Assembly: GCA_964405325.1 (NCBI GenBank)
Contig: CAYONM010000116.1
Coordinates: forward strand, 1-12,058
Source of the DNA: CAYONM01 sp964405325
Lineage (GTDB): Bacteria; Planctomycetota; UBA11346
Direction: 5' to 3'
DNA: 12,058 nt
This document shows positions 1-6,832 of this stretch, one piece after another (positions within the stretch are counted from its first letter, which is position 1; each line of letters opens with the position of its first letter). A program made the translations under genes and the position numbers. The notes under the pieces were generated by a model. It was not told the origin of the DNA and ran no database searches. It was given only the letters and a program-made list of their open reading frames with translations.

Positions 1-48
1 CAGTGCAGGATCAATGCCAAACCGAGCATCGTCATCTCCTGTTCTTAT

Positions 49-209
49 GGGCACCGCTAAAAACTCAGGCACTTCGCCAGACTTGCGCTTTCCGGCCCTG
101 CCTGCGTTGCTGGAACCTCGAAATAGCCCTGCTATTCCTTCGGCCCCAGCGCCTTGGCAGGACCAAAAATCGTCTGCGCCTGGCTCGACCTGAGTTTATA
201 GAGGTGCCC
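49..209. repeat. MITE-like palindromic element, 161 bp
   Basis: The ends form 21-bp inverted repeats: GGGCACCGCTAAAAACTCAGG at 49-69, and GGGCACCTCTATAAACTCAGG as the reverse complement of 189-209, matching at 19 of 21 positions. Pairing continues inward in patches and ends in a central hairpin in which AATAGC and GCTATT flank a CCT loop (about 122-136). The whole unit could therefore fold into one long hairpin as RNA, or a cruciform as DNA. A possible 3-bp target duplication (TTA at 45-47 and 210-212) is off by one base and weak. No transposase is present, so this would be a non-autonomous element. It ends 14 bp beyond the dapB stop codon and may serve as that gene's transcription terminator. 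The family is not identified. Confidence 0.7.
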
Positions 210-223
210 TTAACTGGAGCCGT

Positions 224-1000
224 TTATAAGCCCAGGACATCCTTCATGCCATAGCGGCCCGGTTTGGCATTGCTCAGGAAGCGGGCCGCTCGTAATGCGC
301 CGCGGGCGAAGATGTCGCGCGAGTGGGCGACGTGGCCCAGGGTGACGCGCTCGCCGCCGCCGACGAAGTAGGCGATGTGGTCGCCGACCACATCGCCCAT
401 GCGGAGGGCATGGACGCCGATCTCGCCGCGCTTGCGCTCGCCCATCTGGCCTTCGCGACCGTGTACGCAATCGGCACGGCTGCGACCGGTGGCGTCGCAG
501 ATGGCATCGACAATGCCGAAGGCGGTGCCGGAGGGGGCGTCGACCTTGTGATGGTGGTGCGCCTCGACGACTTCGATGTCGTAGTCCTCGCCCAGGGTTT
601 TGGCGATCTGGGCGGCGACCTGGAAGACCAGATTCACGCCCACTGACATATTCGGCGCCGCCAGTATTGGGATGCGCGTGGCGGCGGAGGAGAGCAGCCG
701 ATCCAATTCCTTGGGCTCGATGCCGGTGGTGCCGATAGCCAGGGGCATGCCATGTTCAGCGCAGTGCTCGACCACACAGCCGGTGGCAGAGACATGGCTG
801 AAGTCGATCACCACGCTGCCGGGGGAGCTTGGTAGTCGTTCGAGCAGTGGCGCATCGCTGGGGAGATCCAGGTCGCGCAGGCTACCCTGGCGCTGGTCAA
901 CACCGGCTTCCACCTGGATGTCGTCGCTCTCCAGCGCCAAAGTGAGGATGCGGCGGCCCATACGACCGGCAGCGCCGTGCATGATCAGGGAAGTGCTCAT
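224..1000 (-). CDS. dapB: 4-hydroxy-tetrahydrodipicolinate reductase DapB
   Basis: This cytoplasmic enzyme reduces the product of DapA with NAD(P)H to tetrahydrodipicolinate, on the diaminopimelate route to lysine and peptidoglycan. At 258 residues it has the normal family length. Visible motifs are the N-terminal dinucleotide-binding loop GAAGRMG (9-15), IDFS (65-68), GTTG (90-93), APNMSVGVN (115-123) and the family signature EAHHHHKVDAPSGTA (146-160). By comparison with E. coli DapB, His148 and Lys152 are the catalytic pair. The ATG at 1000 gives a complete Rossmann start; the ribosome binding site is poor (the minus strand reads CCTCCT there, not AGGAGG). The gene is divergent from the DUF445 gene, with 87 bp between start codons. 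The usual gammaproteobacterial neighbours dnaJ and carA are not seen in this window. Confidence 0.97.
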   Translation of the reverse strand: MSTSLIMHGAAGRMGRRILTLALESDDIQVEAGVDQRQGSLRDLDLPSDAPLLERLPSSPGSVVIDFSHVSATGCVVEHCAEHGMPLAIGTTGIEPKELDRLLSSAATRIPILAAPNMSVGVNLVFQVAAQIAKTLGEDYDIEVVEAHHHHKVDAPSGTAFGIVDAICDATGRSRADCVHGREGQMGERKRGEIGVHALRMGDVVGDHIAYFVGGGERVTLGHVAHSRDIFARGALRAARFLSNAKPGRYGMKDVLGL

Positions 1001-1076
1001 GCCGCAGGAGGATGCTGCCGACCGGGCGGGTGCAAGGTCCTGGCCAGTCCGCCGCCCACGCTATCCTGCTCGCCAC

Positions 1077-1085
1077 AGGAGGTGA
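1077..1085 (+). promoter_or_regulatory. Strong Shine-Dalgarno, sets DUF445 start
   Basis: AGGAGGTGA is a nine-base match to the anti-Shine-Dalgarno end of 16S rRNA and ends two bases before the ATG at 1088. It argues for that start rather than the in-frame ATG at 977, which would overlap dapB on the other strand and add a 37-residue, low-complexity leader. Confidence 0.85.
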
Positions 1086-1087
1086 CT

Positions 1088-1693
1088 ATGTGGCAGAGCC
1101 TGATGCCCTGGCTGATGTTGCCGGCGGTCGGTGCCTTGATCGGTTACGGCACGAACTGGCTGGCGATTCGTATGTTGTTCCATCCCCGTCAGCCCCGATT
1201 CGGCATGCAGGGGCTTTTGCCCCGACGGCAGCAGGATCTGGCGGTCAATGTCGGTCGGCTGGTCGCTGAGGAGCTGGTGCACGATGATGCGCTGGCCGGA
1301 GCGCTGCACGACATTGAACTGCGGGATTATGTCGCACCGCTGTTGGACGAAGTGATCGCCGACAAGATGGATGAACTGAAGAAGCTACCGTTGATCGGTG
1401 CGATGCTGAACCCCAGCATGCTCGATGGCCTGAAACGGACGATTCTGGAGGCAGTCGATCATCGTCAGGCGGCGGTCAAAGCGCGCTTGGCCGAGGAGTT
1501 TGCCCAGCGGGTGGATGTCGCCGGTATCGTCCGACAGCGCCTGGAGGCCTTCGATCTGGACCAATTGGAGCAGGCGGTGCGGCGCATTGCTCATCACGAA
1601 CTGGCGGCGATCACCTGGTGGGGGGCGGTGCTCGGTGGCTTGATTGGCCTTTTCCAGGCCCTGAGCTTGCACCTGCTGGCTTGGGCCGCTTGA
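1088..1693 (+). CDS. DUF445 family membrane protein
   Basis: A 201-residue inner-membrane protein of the DUF445 group (relatives include B. subtilis YheB and E. coli YjiN), whose biochemical role is unknown. A first membrane segment at about 7-24 contains the family signature GYGTNWLAIRMLFHP (19-33), followed by the PRRQQDLA stretch. The middle (about 50-170) is a charged, probably helical region with one DEVIADKMDELKKLP-like segment. A C-terminal hydrophobic segment (about 177-201) ends the protein, so both ends are membrane-anchored. The start is fixed by a near-perfect ribosome binding site. The EIIA/P-II gene follows after 71 bp, and the two may share a transcript. The family call is confident; no function can be given from the sequence. 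Confidence 0.88.
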   Translation: MWQSLMPWLMLPAVGALIGYGTNWLAIRMLFHPRQPRFGMQGLLPRRQQDLAVNVGRLVAEELVHDDALAGALHDIELRDYVAPLLDEVIADKMDELKKLPLIGAMLNPSMLDGLKRTILEAVDHRQAAVKARLAEEFAQRVDVAGIVRQRLEAFDLDQLEQAVRRIAHHELAAITWWGAVLGGLIGLFQALSLHLLAWAA

Positions 1694-1764
1694 ATGGCAA
1701 TCCCTTCAGTCGGCCGGCCTCGCGTTCGGCAAGCGCGAACCTTGATTAGAGTACGAGATCCCGC

Positions 1765-2592
1765 ATGACCGTCATTCAACCCGAACACTGTCGTTTGATA
1801 GAGCGTTCCGAATTGCCTTTGGACTGGGCGGCGGAGCTCGGGCAGGCCATGGAGCTGCGTCTCGGTACCGAGCGCCTGGACCAATTGCAGGAGCGGGTGG
1901 TCTGCCTCGATGCGGGCGTTCTGCTGGCGCATCTCCGGACACCCCGGGTGGAACAGCCGACCATGGGTGCCTTCAAATTGCGCGGTGCCAGTGACGATCA
2001 GCAGCCCTGGTTGTGGATGGTGGTCCTGATTCCCCAGGCGGATGCTTCGCGGCATCTGGGTTGGATGGCACATCTGGCGGCAGGCCTGCACGACGAAGAA
2101 AGTCGACAGGCCGTATTCCAGGCGGAAGCCAACGAGGAGCTGGTCGAGGGACTGGTCGGACTGCTGGTGGAGCAGACCCACCGCTTTGCACATCTGCCGC
2201 GGCCGGAAGCTGCCGCCACTGCTGCGCCCAGCCCCGATGACGCCAACAAACTGTCCAGTAGCTTCCGCCTGATCGTGGCAATTCTGAAAGAAGAGACCTT
2301 CGTGGATGACCTGTTGGCGCTGTTTGTCGAGCACGATGTGCGTGGCGCCACCGTGCTGGAGGCCCGTGGTATGGCCGAGCATTTGGCAGCCCATATGAGC
2401 CTCTTTGCCGGATTCCGTTCCGCATTCAAAGCTGTGGGGCATAGCCAAGTGGTGCTGAGTCTGGTGCCGAACCATCGTACCGAGGAAGTGCTGGAGATGA
2501 TCCGTTTGTCCGCCGGTGGCATGGATACGCCGGGAGCAGGTATCGCCTTCGCCGTGGATGTGCCGTACACCCTGGGCCTGAACAAGGACTGA
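1765..2592 (+). CDS. PTS EIIA-like / P-II-like fusion regulator
   Basis: A 275-residue cytoplasmic protein with two regulatory domains. Residues about 5-140 resemble the nitrogen-PTS EIIA (PtsN) fold. GVLLAHLRTP aligns with the GIAIPHGKL segment that carries the phosphorylated histidine, which would be His56 here. MVVLIPQADASRHLGWMAHLAAGL aligns with the PtsN stretch ALLVPADQTKTHLHTLSLVAKRL. After an Ala/Pro linker (about 145-157), residues about 165-275 resemble P-II/GlnB-like proteins: an opening RLIVAILKE strand, GATVLEARGM, and a closing GAGIAFAVDVPYTLGL strand. P-II-like proteins sense nucleotides or carboxylates and usually bind a transporter or enzyme. The gene encoding a membrane protein starts 4 nt downstream, which suggests its target. 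The ribosome binding site is weak. Domain calls rest on motif alignment by eye; the joint function is inferred. Confidence 0.75.
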   Translation: MTVIQPEHCRLIERSELPLDWAAELGQAMELRLGTERLDQLQERVVCLDAGVLLAHLRTPRVEQPTMGAFKLRGASDDQQPWLWMVVLIPQADASRHLGWMAHLAAGLHDEESRQAVFQAEANEELVEGLVGLLVEQTHRFAHLPRPEAAATAAPSPDDANKLSSSFRLIVAILKEETFVDDLLALFVEHDVRGATVLEARGMAEHLAAHMSLFAGFRSAFKAVGHSQVVLSLVPNHRTEEVLEMIRLSAGGMDTPGAGIAFAVDVPYTLGLNKD

Positions 2593-2596
2593 CCCG

Positions 2597-3835
2597 GTGC
2601 AGGTGTTGCTGCTGATCCTGGGTGGCGTTCTGGCCCTGGGCTTGCCCACCATGAACAAGCGCGGTCGCCGACGCTTTTGGCACAGCTGGATCGATATCGG
2701 CCTGCTGCCATTGTTGGTCGGGCTCGCTTGTGGAGCGCTCGCTTGGCAGCTCTTACCGAGTGGTTCGGAGCAGCGTCTGAATGACCATCTACATGCGCTA
2801 CTGGCTTTGGCGCAGGCGACCGCTGGGGTCTTGCTGGGAACTCAGTTGCGTATGGCCTATCTGGTCCGTGCCGGTTGGGGTTTCATGCGACATCAGAACG
2901 GACAAATCGCCATGGTTGCCGTATTGAGCGCTGCCGTTGTGGTTGGGGTGCTCGGGCTGGATGGCTTGTCGCTTGGCACACTGTTGGCCGCAGCGGCCCT
3001 GTTGGTGGGGTTGCTGATCAGCAGTAGTCAGCGGCCACCGCCCAGTAGTTACGCCCACGAGCATCGCCACAAGGATGTCATCAGCCGTCATGTGGCTGGT
3101 GCCGGTTGGTGGAACCTGATGGCCGTGCTGTTGGCCGGAATCGGTTTGCAGGCCGGTCTGAGTCCGGACCGACCCGTGGCGCTGGCCTTGCTTCCAGATG
3201 CCGTATTGGCGGTGGTGCCGACGTGGGTGTTCACCCTGGCAGCAGCCTGTCTGGCAGGTTTGGGATTGGGCTTGCTGTCGAAGGGGGCGCGCAACCGTGC
3301 CGAAGCGAGTTTGTTTCTCCTGGCGGTCTTAGGGATTACCGGTGGTGGGGCCTTGTTGCTGGGTGGCGCTCCGCTGTTGACCGGTGTCGTGGTTGGAGCC
3401 TGGTTCAGCAACATCGCCTTGGGCCGCTTGGCCTTGATCGAGCGGCAATTGATCGATCTGGAGCAGCCGGTGGTTATCGCAGTGGCCTACCTGGCGGGCG
3501 TGGCCGTGGTCCTGATCACCACCATGAATCCAGCGGCCTGGGCCAGTACCTGGAATCTGGAACCGATGACCTTGGCGGTGCTTGCTGCCATGCTGATGCG
3601 TTGGTTGTTGCGTTGGCGTTGGAGTCCCACCGACCCGCGCCTGGCGGGGGCAGGTGAACGTGCCCTGGCCTCACCAGGTGCTACCGGCTTATTGCTGCTC
3701 ACCAGCTGTATTCTGGCTCCCGCCGAGTTGGAGCCGCTGATCATTCCGATGTTGATCGGTCTGGTCCTGTTGCATTTGGTTGCCGAACTGGTGGAGTGGC
3801 GTGTCTTGCGCCTGGCTGGAGACGACGAGGGGTAA
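2597..3835 (+). CDS. Polytopic membrane protein, CPA antiporter-like
   Basis: 412 residues with about eleven or twelve hydrophobic segments and short polar loops. Layout and scattered motifs recall the cation/proton antiporter (Na_H_Exchanger) fold: GVLLGTQLRM near 78-86, a mid-protein segment with GAGWWNLMAVLL (168-179), and GGAPLLTGVVVGAWFSN (about 265-285), which resembles the family's crossing-helix region. The acidic residue (ND or DD) that binds the ion in transporting members is not seen at the expected mid-membrane place, where the helix reads GWWNLMAV. Transport activity is therefore uncertain. The start is GTG at 2597, 4 nt after the EIIA/P-II stop, with AAGGA upstream; a start at ATG 2651 would delete the first membrane segment. 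Translational coupling is likely. A permease of another fold cannot be excluded. Confidence 0.65.
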   Translation: MQVLLLILGGVLALGLPTMNKRGRRRFWHSWIDIGLLPLLVGLACGALAWQLLPSGSEQRLNDHLHALLALAQATAGVLLGTQLRMAYLVRAGWGFMRHQNGQIAMVAVLSAAVVVGVLGLDGLSLGTLLAAAALLVGLLISSSQRPPPSSYAHEHRHKDVISRHVAGAGWWNLMAVLLAGIGLQAGLSPDRPVALALLPDAVLAVVPTWVFTLAAACLAGLGLGLLSKGARNRAEASLFLLAVLGITGGGALLLGGAPLLTGVVVGAWFSNIALGRLALIERQLIDLEQPVVIAVAYLAGVAVVLITTMNPAAWASTWNLEPMTLAVLAAMLMRWLLRWRWSPTDPRLAGAGERALASPGATGLLLLTSCILAPAELEPLIIPMLIGLVLLHLVAELVEWRVLRLAGDDEG

Positions 3836-3887
3836 AGCACTCGGTGCTCTGTCCCCTACGGGGTTCGCAGCCACCTGGTTTCCTTAA

Positions 3888-3919
3888 AAAGCGCCTTCGG
3901 CAGATGCCGAAGGCGCTTT
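3888..3919 (-). terminator. Rho-independent terminator of tRNA-Glu
   Basis: A 14-bp perfect stem (3888-3901 with 3906-3919) closes a four-base loop. Read on the minus strand it is followed by a run of five T (3890-3886), directly after the tRNA CCA end. On the plus strand the stem is followed only by TTTGG, so termination of the upstream membrane-protein transcript here is possible but weaker. Confidence 0.85.
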
Positions 3920-3996
3920 GGTACTCCCGACGGGATTTGAACCCGTGTCGCCAGAATGAAAATCTGGTGTCCTAGGCCTGGCTAGACGACGGGAGC
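3919..3996 (-). tRNA. tRNA-Glu (anticodon UUC)
   Basis: On the minus strand a full cloverleaf is visible: acceptor GCTCCCG pairing with CGGGAGT, the typical Glu D-arm GTCTAG...CTAGGAC, anticodon stem CCAGA/TCTGG around loop TTTTCAT (anticodon TTC at 3960-3958), and T-arm ACGGG TTCAAAT CCCGT. The discriminator is A (3922) and the CCA is encoded (3921-3919). The first acceptor pair is G1-U72, where E. coli tRNA-Glu has G-C. The gene is transcribed alone. Confidence 0.97.
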
Positions 3997-4032
3997 GTCT
4001 AGGCGAACCGCCATTTTGCCGGCGGGGCGGGA

Positions 4033-4060
4033 AATATGGTGACGAGGATTCATTAATCAA
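4033..4060 (-). promoter_or_regulatory. Probable tRNA-Glu promoter
   Basis: On the minus strand TTGATT (4060-4055) and CATATT (4038-4033) are 16 bp apart, 37 bp upstream of the tRNA. A GC-only run (CCCGCCCCGCCGGC) follows the -10, as in stringently controlled stable-RNA promoters. This is inferred from matches to sigma-70 consensus. Confidence 0.55.
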
Positions 4061-4343
4061 GATCGCATTTTCTGATGGCCATTGGCGAGCGAGTGGGACT
4101 GTTCAGGGTTGTCTGCAGGGGGCCGTGTGGGTTCTGATCAGATGGCTTCTGCAGGGTGAAGCTGCCGTGGTTCGAAGTCTGGAATTCGTTGGGCGTGGAT
4201 CGCTTGCACGGCCGGGTCAGCTTGCTGCTTCGGCTATAAGGCGCGTGCCCTTCTGATGAAAGAGTCAACCTTGCTCCGCATCAGGCCTTGGGGTAGCATC
4301 CTGTGCTCAGCTATCATTCTCTCTTTCCGTGCGTTACGGGTCG

Positions 4344-4371
4344 TTGACGCCCCCGACAGGCAACCTAGCTT
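4344..4371 (+). promoter_or_regulatory. Possible promoter of the FHA operon
   Basis: TTGACG (4344-4349, five of six consensus -35 bases) lies 16 bp before TAGCTT (4366-4371, three of six). It is about 31 bp upstream of the GTG start of the FHA gene. The -35 is good and the -10 poor. Confidence 0.35.
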
Positions 4372-4401
4372 GAGCGCGGTATCTGCTTCAGGAGGCGTTT
4401 C

Positions 4402-5088
4402 GTGGCCAAGATTTCGGTACTCTTCGGTAACGATCTGCAGGCGGAGTACAATCTCGACAAAGACGAGATGACCGTCGGTCGCGCCGCCGATTGCGATATA
4501 GTCGTCGATAACATGGGTGTTTCACGACATCACTGTTCCGTTGTGCGTGATGGCACCAATTGGCGTGTGGTCGATAAGGGCAGCAACAACGGTACCTTTG
4601 TCGGTGGCGATCGGATCAACGAGCGCCAGTTGAAGGACCGGGAACGCATCGTGCTCGGCAAGCATCAGCTGGTCTACGATGCCTTCGGCTACGCCACCTC
4701 GTCGCATCGCAAGACGTCGGCCAGCATGGGCTCAGAAATGACCATGTTTGTCGATCCGGCGCAAATGGAGAAGATGCAGAAGGACATCGCCAAGGGCGGT
4801 GGTCCCAGGGTGTTGTCGTTGATCCAGAGCGGACGCGAGATCCGATGTCAGTTGACCAAGCAGGATACCGTGATCGGCAAGGGCGACGTTGCCGATGTGC
4901 CGCTCAAGGGCTTCCTGGTCAAATCCGTGCAGGCGCGCCTCAGCAAAACCGATGAGGGGCATCGCCTGATCAGCCAGGGAGGCTGGCGGAGCGTGCTCGT
5001 CAATGGCGTCAAAGTCCGTATGGCTGATCTCAAGCCGGGTGATGTGATCACCATCGCCGGTATCAGCATGACCTACCGTAGCCTGTGA
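4402..5088 (+). CDS. Double FHA-domain protein
   Basis: A 228-residue cytoplasmic protein. The first FHA domain (about 5-95) has the full phosphothreonine-binding signature: GR (26-27), SRHH (41-44) and SNNGTF (61-66). A linker (about 100-130) contains TMFVDP, a threonine in an acidic/hydrophobic setting that could be a phosphorylation site. The second domain (about 135-228) keeps the FHA beta-strand pattern, including VIGKGDVADVPL and VLVNG near the end, but lacks the Arg/Ser/His ligand residues, so it is probably structural. The start is GTG at 4402 with AGGAGG six bases upstream. The lipoprotein gene overlaps its stop by 4 bp (GTGA), indicating coupled translation. No Ser/Thr kinase or phosphatase is present in the window. 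Its phosphopeptide partner is unknown. Confidence 0.92.
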   Translation: MAKISVLFGNDLQAEYNLDKDEMTVGRAADCDIVVDNMGVSRHHCSVVRDGTNWRVVDKGSNNGTFVGGDRINERQLKDRERIVLGKHQLVYDAFGYATSSHRKTSASMGSEMTMFVDPAQMEKMQKDIAKGGGPRVLSLIQSGREIRCQLTKQDTVIGKGDVADVPLKGFLVKSVQARLSKTDEGHRLISQGGWRSVLVNGVKVRMADLKPGDVITIAGISMTYRSL

Positions 5089-5531
5089 GCTGGTGGGCGC
5101 ATCCTTCGGTGTTTCTCTCCGTGCTGCTGCTGGGTTTCCTGGTGGCATGTGGGGGGGATCGTCCCGATGAGGCGGAGAATCGGCCCAGCGCTTTCGATCC
5201 GGTCCTGGCTGGTGCCATTCCCCGGCCGCCTGGTTTTCGGGTGAGCGATACGCATGATCAGGTGGCGCATGCCATCGGTGGCGGTGGTCTGGCTCTCGTC
5301 TCCCTGGTGCTGGTGCAGTCCAATCCCGATTTGGGTCCTCAGGGTGAATCCGAGGTCCGAGCCTGGTATGCCGAGCGTCTGACAGCAACGGGTTGGGTCC
5401 GGGAGCGTCAGGGAAAGTGGCTGCGCGAGACAGCTGGCGAGCAATTCTCCCTTGACACTGGACGTGACAAAGAAGCGCTCATCATCTTCACCCGCTTATG
5501 GCGCGGGAACGTGCCGACGGACGGCGACTAG
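5085..5531 (+). CDS. Small predicted lipoprotein
   Basis: 148 residues with a lipoprotein signal peptide: a short N-region, hydrophobic core VFLSVLLLGFLVA, and lipobox LVAC with the lipidated cysteine at position 22, followed by GGDRPDEAE. The mature part is a small globular domain of about 110 residues (AIPRPPGFRV, then a stretch ending EVRAWYAERLTATGW). I do not recognise a named family. The EVRAWYAERL/GW pattern resembles small lipoproteins that pair a beta strand with a helix that samples membrane-proximal ligands, but that is only a loose analogy. The GTG start overlaps the FHA stop codon and the TPR gene follows after 8 nt, so it is the middle gene of a three-gene operon. The Asp-free GG after the lipobox cysteine favours outer-membrane sorting in Lol-containing bacteria. 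Confidence 0.82.
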   Translation: MSWWAHPSVFLSVLLLGFLVACGGDRPDEAENRPSAFDPVLAGAIPRPPGFRVSDTHDQVAHAIGGGGLALVSLVLVQSNPDLGPQGESEVRAWYAERLTATGWVRERQGKWLRETAGEQFSLDTGRDKEALIIFTRLWRGNVPTDGD

Positions 5532-5539
5532 GAGTGCTC

Positions 5540-6385
5540 ATGGCTGATCAACGACCCGATGTACCGGCAACCGAAACCAGTTATTCCGATCCCATCTACG
5601 ACCGATTGGAACAGTTCAGCCACGGTTTACAGCGTCGCTGGCCTCTGGTCTTGCTCCTGTTTGTGGTTGCGGTTGTGACCGGACTCGTGGTTCAAGGCTA
5701 CCGGCAATCTTCACCTGAGGCCGAGAGCGCTCGGTTGTTTATGGAAGCCAGCGGAGATCGAGCTGCCTTAGTCGAACTGGTTGCAAATGAAGAGCAGGTC
5801 AGCGGCCTCTATCGCGCTCGTGGTTTCATGGAGCTGGTGCAGCTGGATATCGACGATCAGGAATTCGATCAGGCGATCGAGCATGCCGATCAAGGATTGG
5901 CTATCGCGCAGCAGGTCGGGGAAGACAGCCTGATCGCTTCTCTGCGACTCAGCTTGGCCGCAGCGCAACGTGCTGCAGACAAGCCGGAAGACGCCTTGGC
6001 CACCTTGGCGGCCGTGGAGCGTGCTGCCGTGGATCTGCCGATGCATCGTTTCGAGGCTCAGCTGGCCCAGGCCCGGCTTCTCGACGCCTTGGCTTCGGAG
6101 GGTGCTGATCAGGCGGAGCAGGATGAATGGTTGCAGCAGGCATTGGTTATTCTTGAGCCGTTGCGTCTTGAGAGTGGTTCTGGTCATGGTCGACTGATCG
6201 ACGCGGCACGTTTTTTGTATTTCGATATCATTCGCCGCTATCCGCGGCTGGATCCCAATGCGGAGATGGTCGAGGAAATGGCGCCTGTCGCCAGCCAGCC
6301 TGTGACGACAGCTGATCATGCAGACGCTGCCCCTGAGCCGGCAGACGATGCGACGACGGAAGCGGACAGCGCCGCGACGGAATAG
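5540..6385 (+). CDS. Single-pass membrane TPR-like protein
   Basis: 281 residues. A short cytoplasmic N-terminus ends in the positive QRRW; a membrane helix spans about 35-52, and the remainder should lie in the periplasm. Residues about 60-235 are helical with TPR-like spacing, for example a repeat around EFDQAIEHADQGLAIAQQ and another around KPEDALATLAAVERAA. The overall plan is like YfgM-type membrane TPR proteins. The tail (about 255-281) is low-complexity Ala/Asp/Glu/Thr. The start chosen is ATG 5540 with AGGAG five bases upstream, not ATG 5498, which lies inside the lipoprotein gene. It is the last gene of the FHA operon and is followed by a strong terminator. The operon suggests an envelope complex: a phospho-reader inside, a lipoprotein and a TPR scaffold outside. 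That role is inferred. Confidence 0.8.
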   Translation: MADQRPDVPATETSYSDPIYDRLEQFSHGLQRRWPLVLLLFVVAVVTGLVVQGYRQSSPEAESARLFMEASGDRAALVELVANEEQVSGLYRARGFMELVQLDIDDQEFDQAIEHADQGLAIAQQVGEDSLIASLRLSLAAAQRAADKPEDALATLAAVERAAVDLPMHRFEAQLAQARLLDALASEGADQAEQDEWLQQALVILEPLRLESGSGHGRLIDAARFLYFDIIRRYPRLDPNAEMVEEMAPVASQPVTTADHADAAPEPADDATTEADSAATE

Positions 6386-6412
6386 CGGTTTCTTGCTGCC
6401 AGGAAGACGAAA

Positions 6413-6445
6413 GGTCCCGGTTTCTGACCGGGACTTTTTGTTTTT
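6413..6445 (+). terminator. Rho-independent terminator of FHA operon
   Basis: GTCCCGGT (6414-6421) pairs perfectly with ACCGGGAC (6427-6434) around a five-base loop, followed by TTTTTGTTTTTT. It lies 28 bp beyond the stop codon of the TPR gene. Confidence 0.95.
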
Positions 6446-6488
6446 TGGAGCAAAGCGGGGTCGAATGGGACGGTAGTTCCACTTTGCC

Positions 6489-6498
6489 CTTGGGGAAC
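6489..6498 (+). repeat. Left copy of 10-bp direct repeat (target duplication)
   Basis: CTTGGGGAAC abuts the left terminal inverted repeat of the 6499-6832 element and is repeated in the same orientation at 6833-6842. A perfect direct repeat outside inverted termini is the mark of a transposition target duplication. Confidence 0.8.
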
Positions 6499-6832
6499 CT
6501 GGCCATTATCCACAAGTCAGCCGAATCAGATAGCGACACAGAGAGGCACAGAGACACAGAGGGTTCTCGCCACACACCCACGGAGCGCGTCGCCATGCGG
6601 CGCAAGCTCGGCAACCGTGTTCGTTCAAGACATCAGGACCATCCGGTGATCAGCGCCAATCTCTGTGCTGCCTGCGAAGGCAGGGCCTCGCGCTTCGGAT
6701 GGGCCGGCACCGAGCATCCGATGGCGCCTGAGGACATATCAGTCGTTACCTCGGAATAACCAAAACCTCTGTGGCCTCTACTGGCCTCTGTGCAGCCCAT
6801 CGTTGTGCTCCCGATTTGTGGGTAATGGCCAG
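6499..6832. mobile_element. MITE-like insertion, 334 bp, with target duplication
   Basis: Terminal inverted repeats are CTGGCCATTATCCACAAGTC (6499-6518) and, as reverse complement of 6813-6832, CTGGCCATTACCCACAAATC: 18 of 20 match. A second, imperfect inverted pair lies just inside: CACAGAG-rich 6537-6563 against CTCTGTG-rich 6766-6792. The central 200 bp has small hairpins (for example TGCCT/AGGCA near 6669, and TCGGATG with CATCCGA near 6696-6721) but no credible ORF. The element is flanked by perfect 10-bp direct repeats. It is therefore a non-autonomous insertion mobilised by a transposase not in this window. A 10-bp duplication is long for bacterial elements, and I do not assign a family. 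Confidence 0.8.

Larger units (their letters stand above)
3997..4401. other. Intergenic region, no gene recognised
   Basis: These 405 bp separate the divergent tRNA-Glu and FHA operons. Apart from the tRNA promoter at one end and the possible FHA promoter and ribosome binding site at the other, I see no coding region, RNA fold or repeat that I can support. A TATAAG at 4235-4240 followed by GC-rich sequence looks like a -10 element but has no matching -35. Confidence 0.6.

Noticed and set aside
3..254. 83-residue plus-strand ORF
   Set aside because: It spans the palindromic element and the end of dapB; its residues reflect the repeat, not a protein.
1594..2658. 354-residue ORF on the minus strand
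   Set aside because: It lies wholly opposite the DUF445, EIIA/P-II and membrane genes, reads as His/Gln/Arg-rich low-complexity sequence and has no family signature; a mirror of GC-biased codons.
3853..3863. CCCC TAC GGGG mini-hairpin after the membrane gene
   Set aside because: A four-base stem with no T-tract is too weak to call a terminator.
4235..4240. TATAAG as a promoter for an unseen small RNA
   Set aside because: No -35 at 16-18 bp and no structured RNA or terminator follows.
4053..4268. 71-residue minus-strand ORF upstream of tRNA-Glu
   Set aside because: It overlaps the tRNA promoter, has no ribosome binding site and no recognisable domain.
6536..6563. CACAGAG tandem motif as CRISPR or microsatellite
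   Set aside because: Units are irregular, have no unique spacers, and are matched by an inverted partner at 6766-6792; better explained as part of the insertion element.
6445..6759. 104-residue plus-strand ORF in the MITE-like element
   Set aside because: It begins in the terminator, crosses the inverted repeats and has no coding character.
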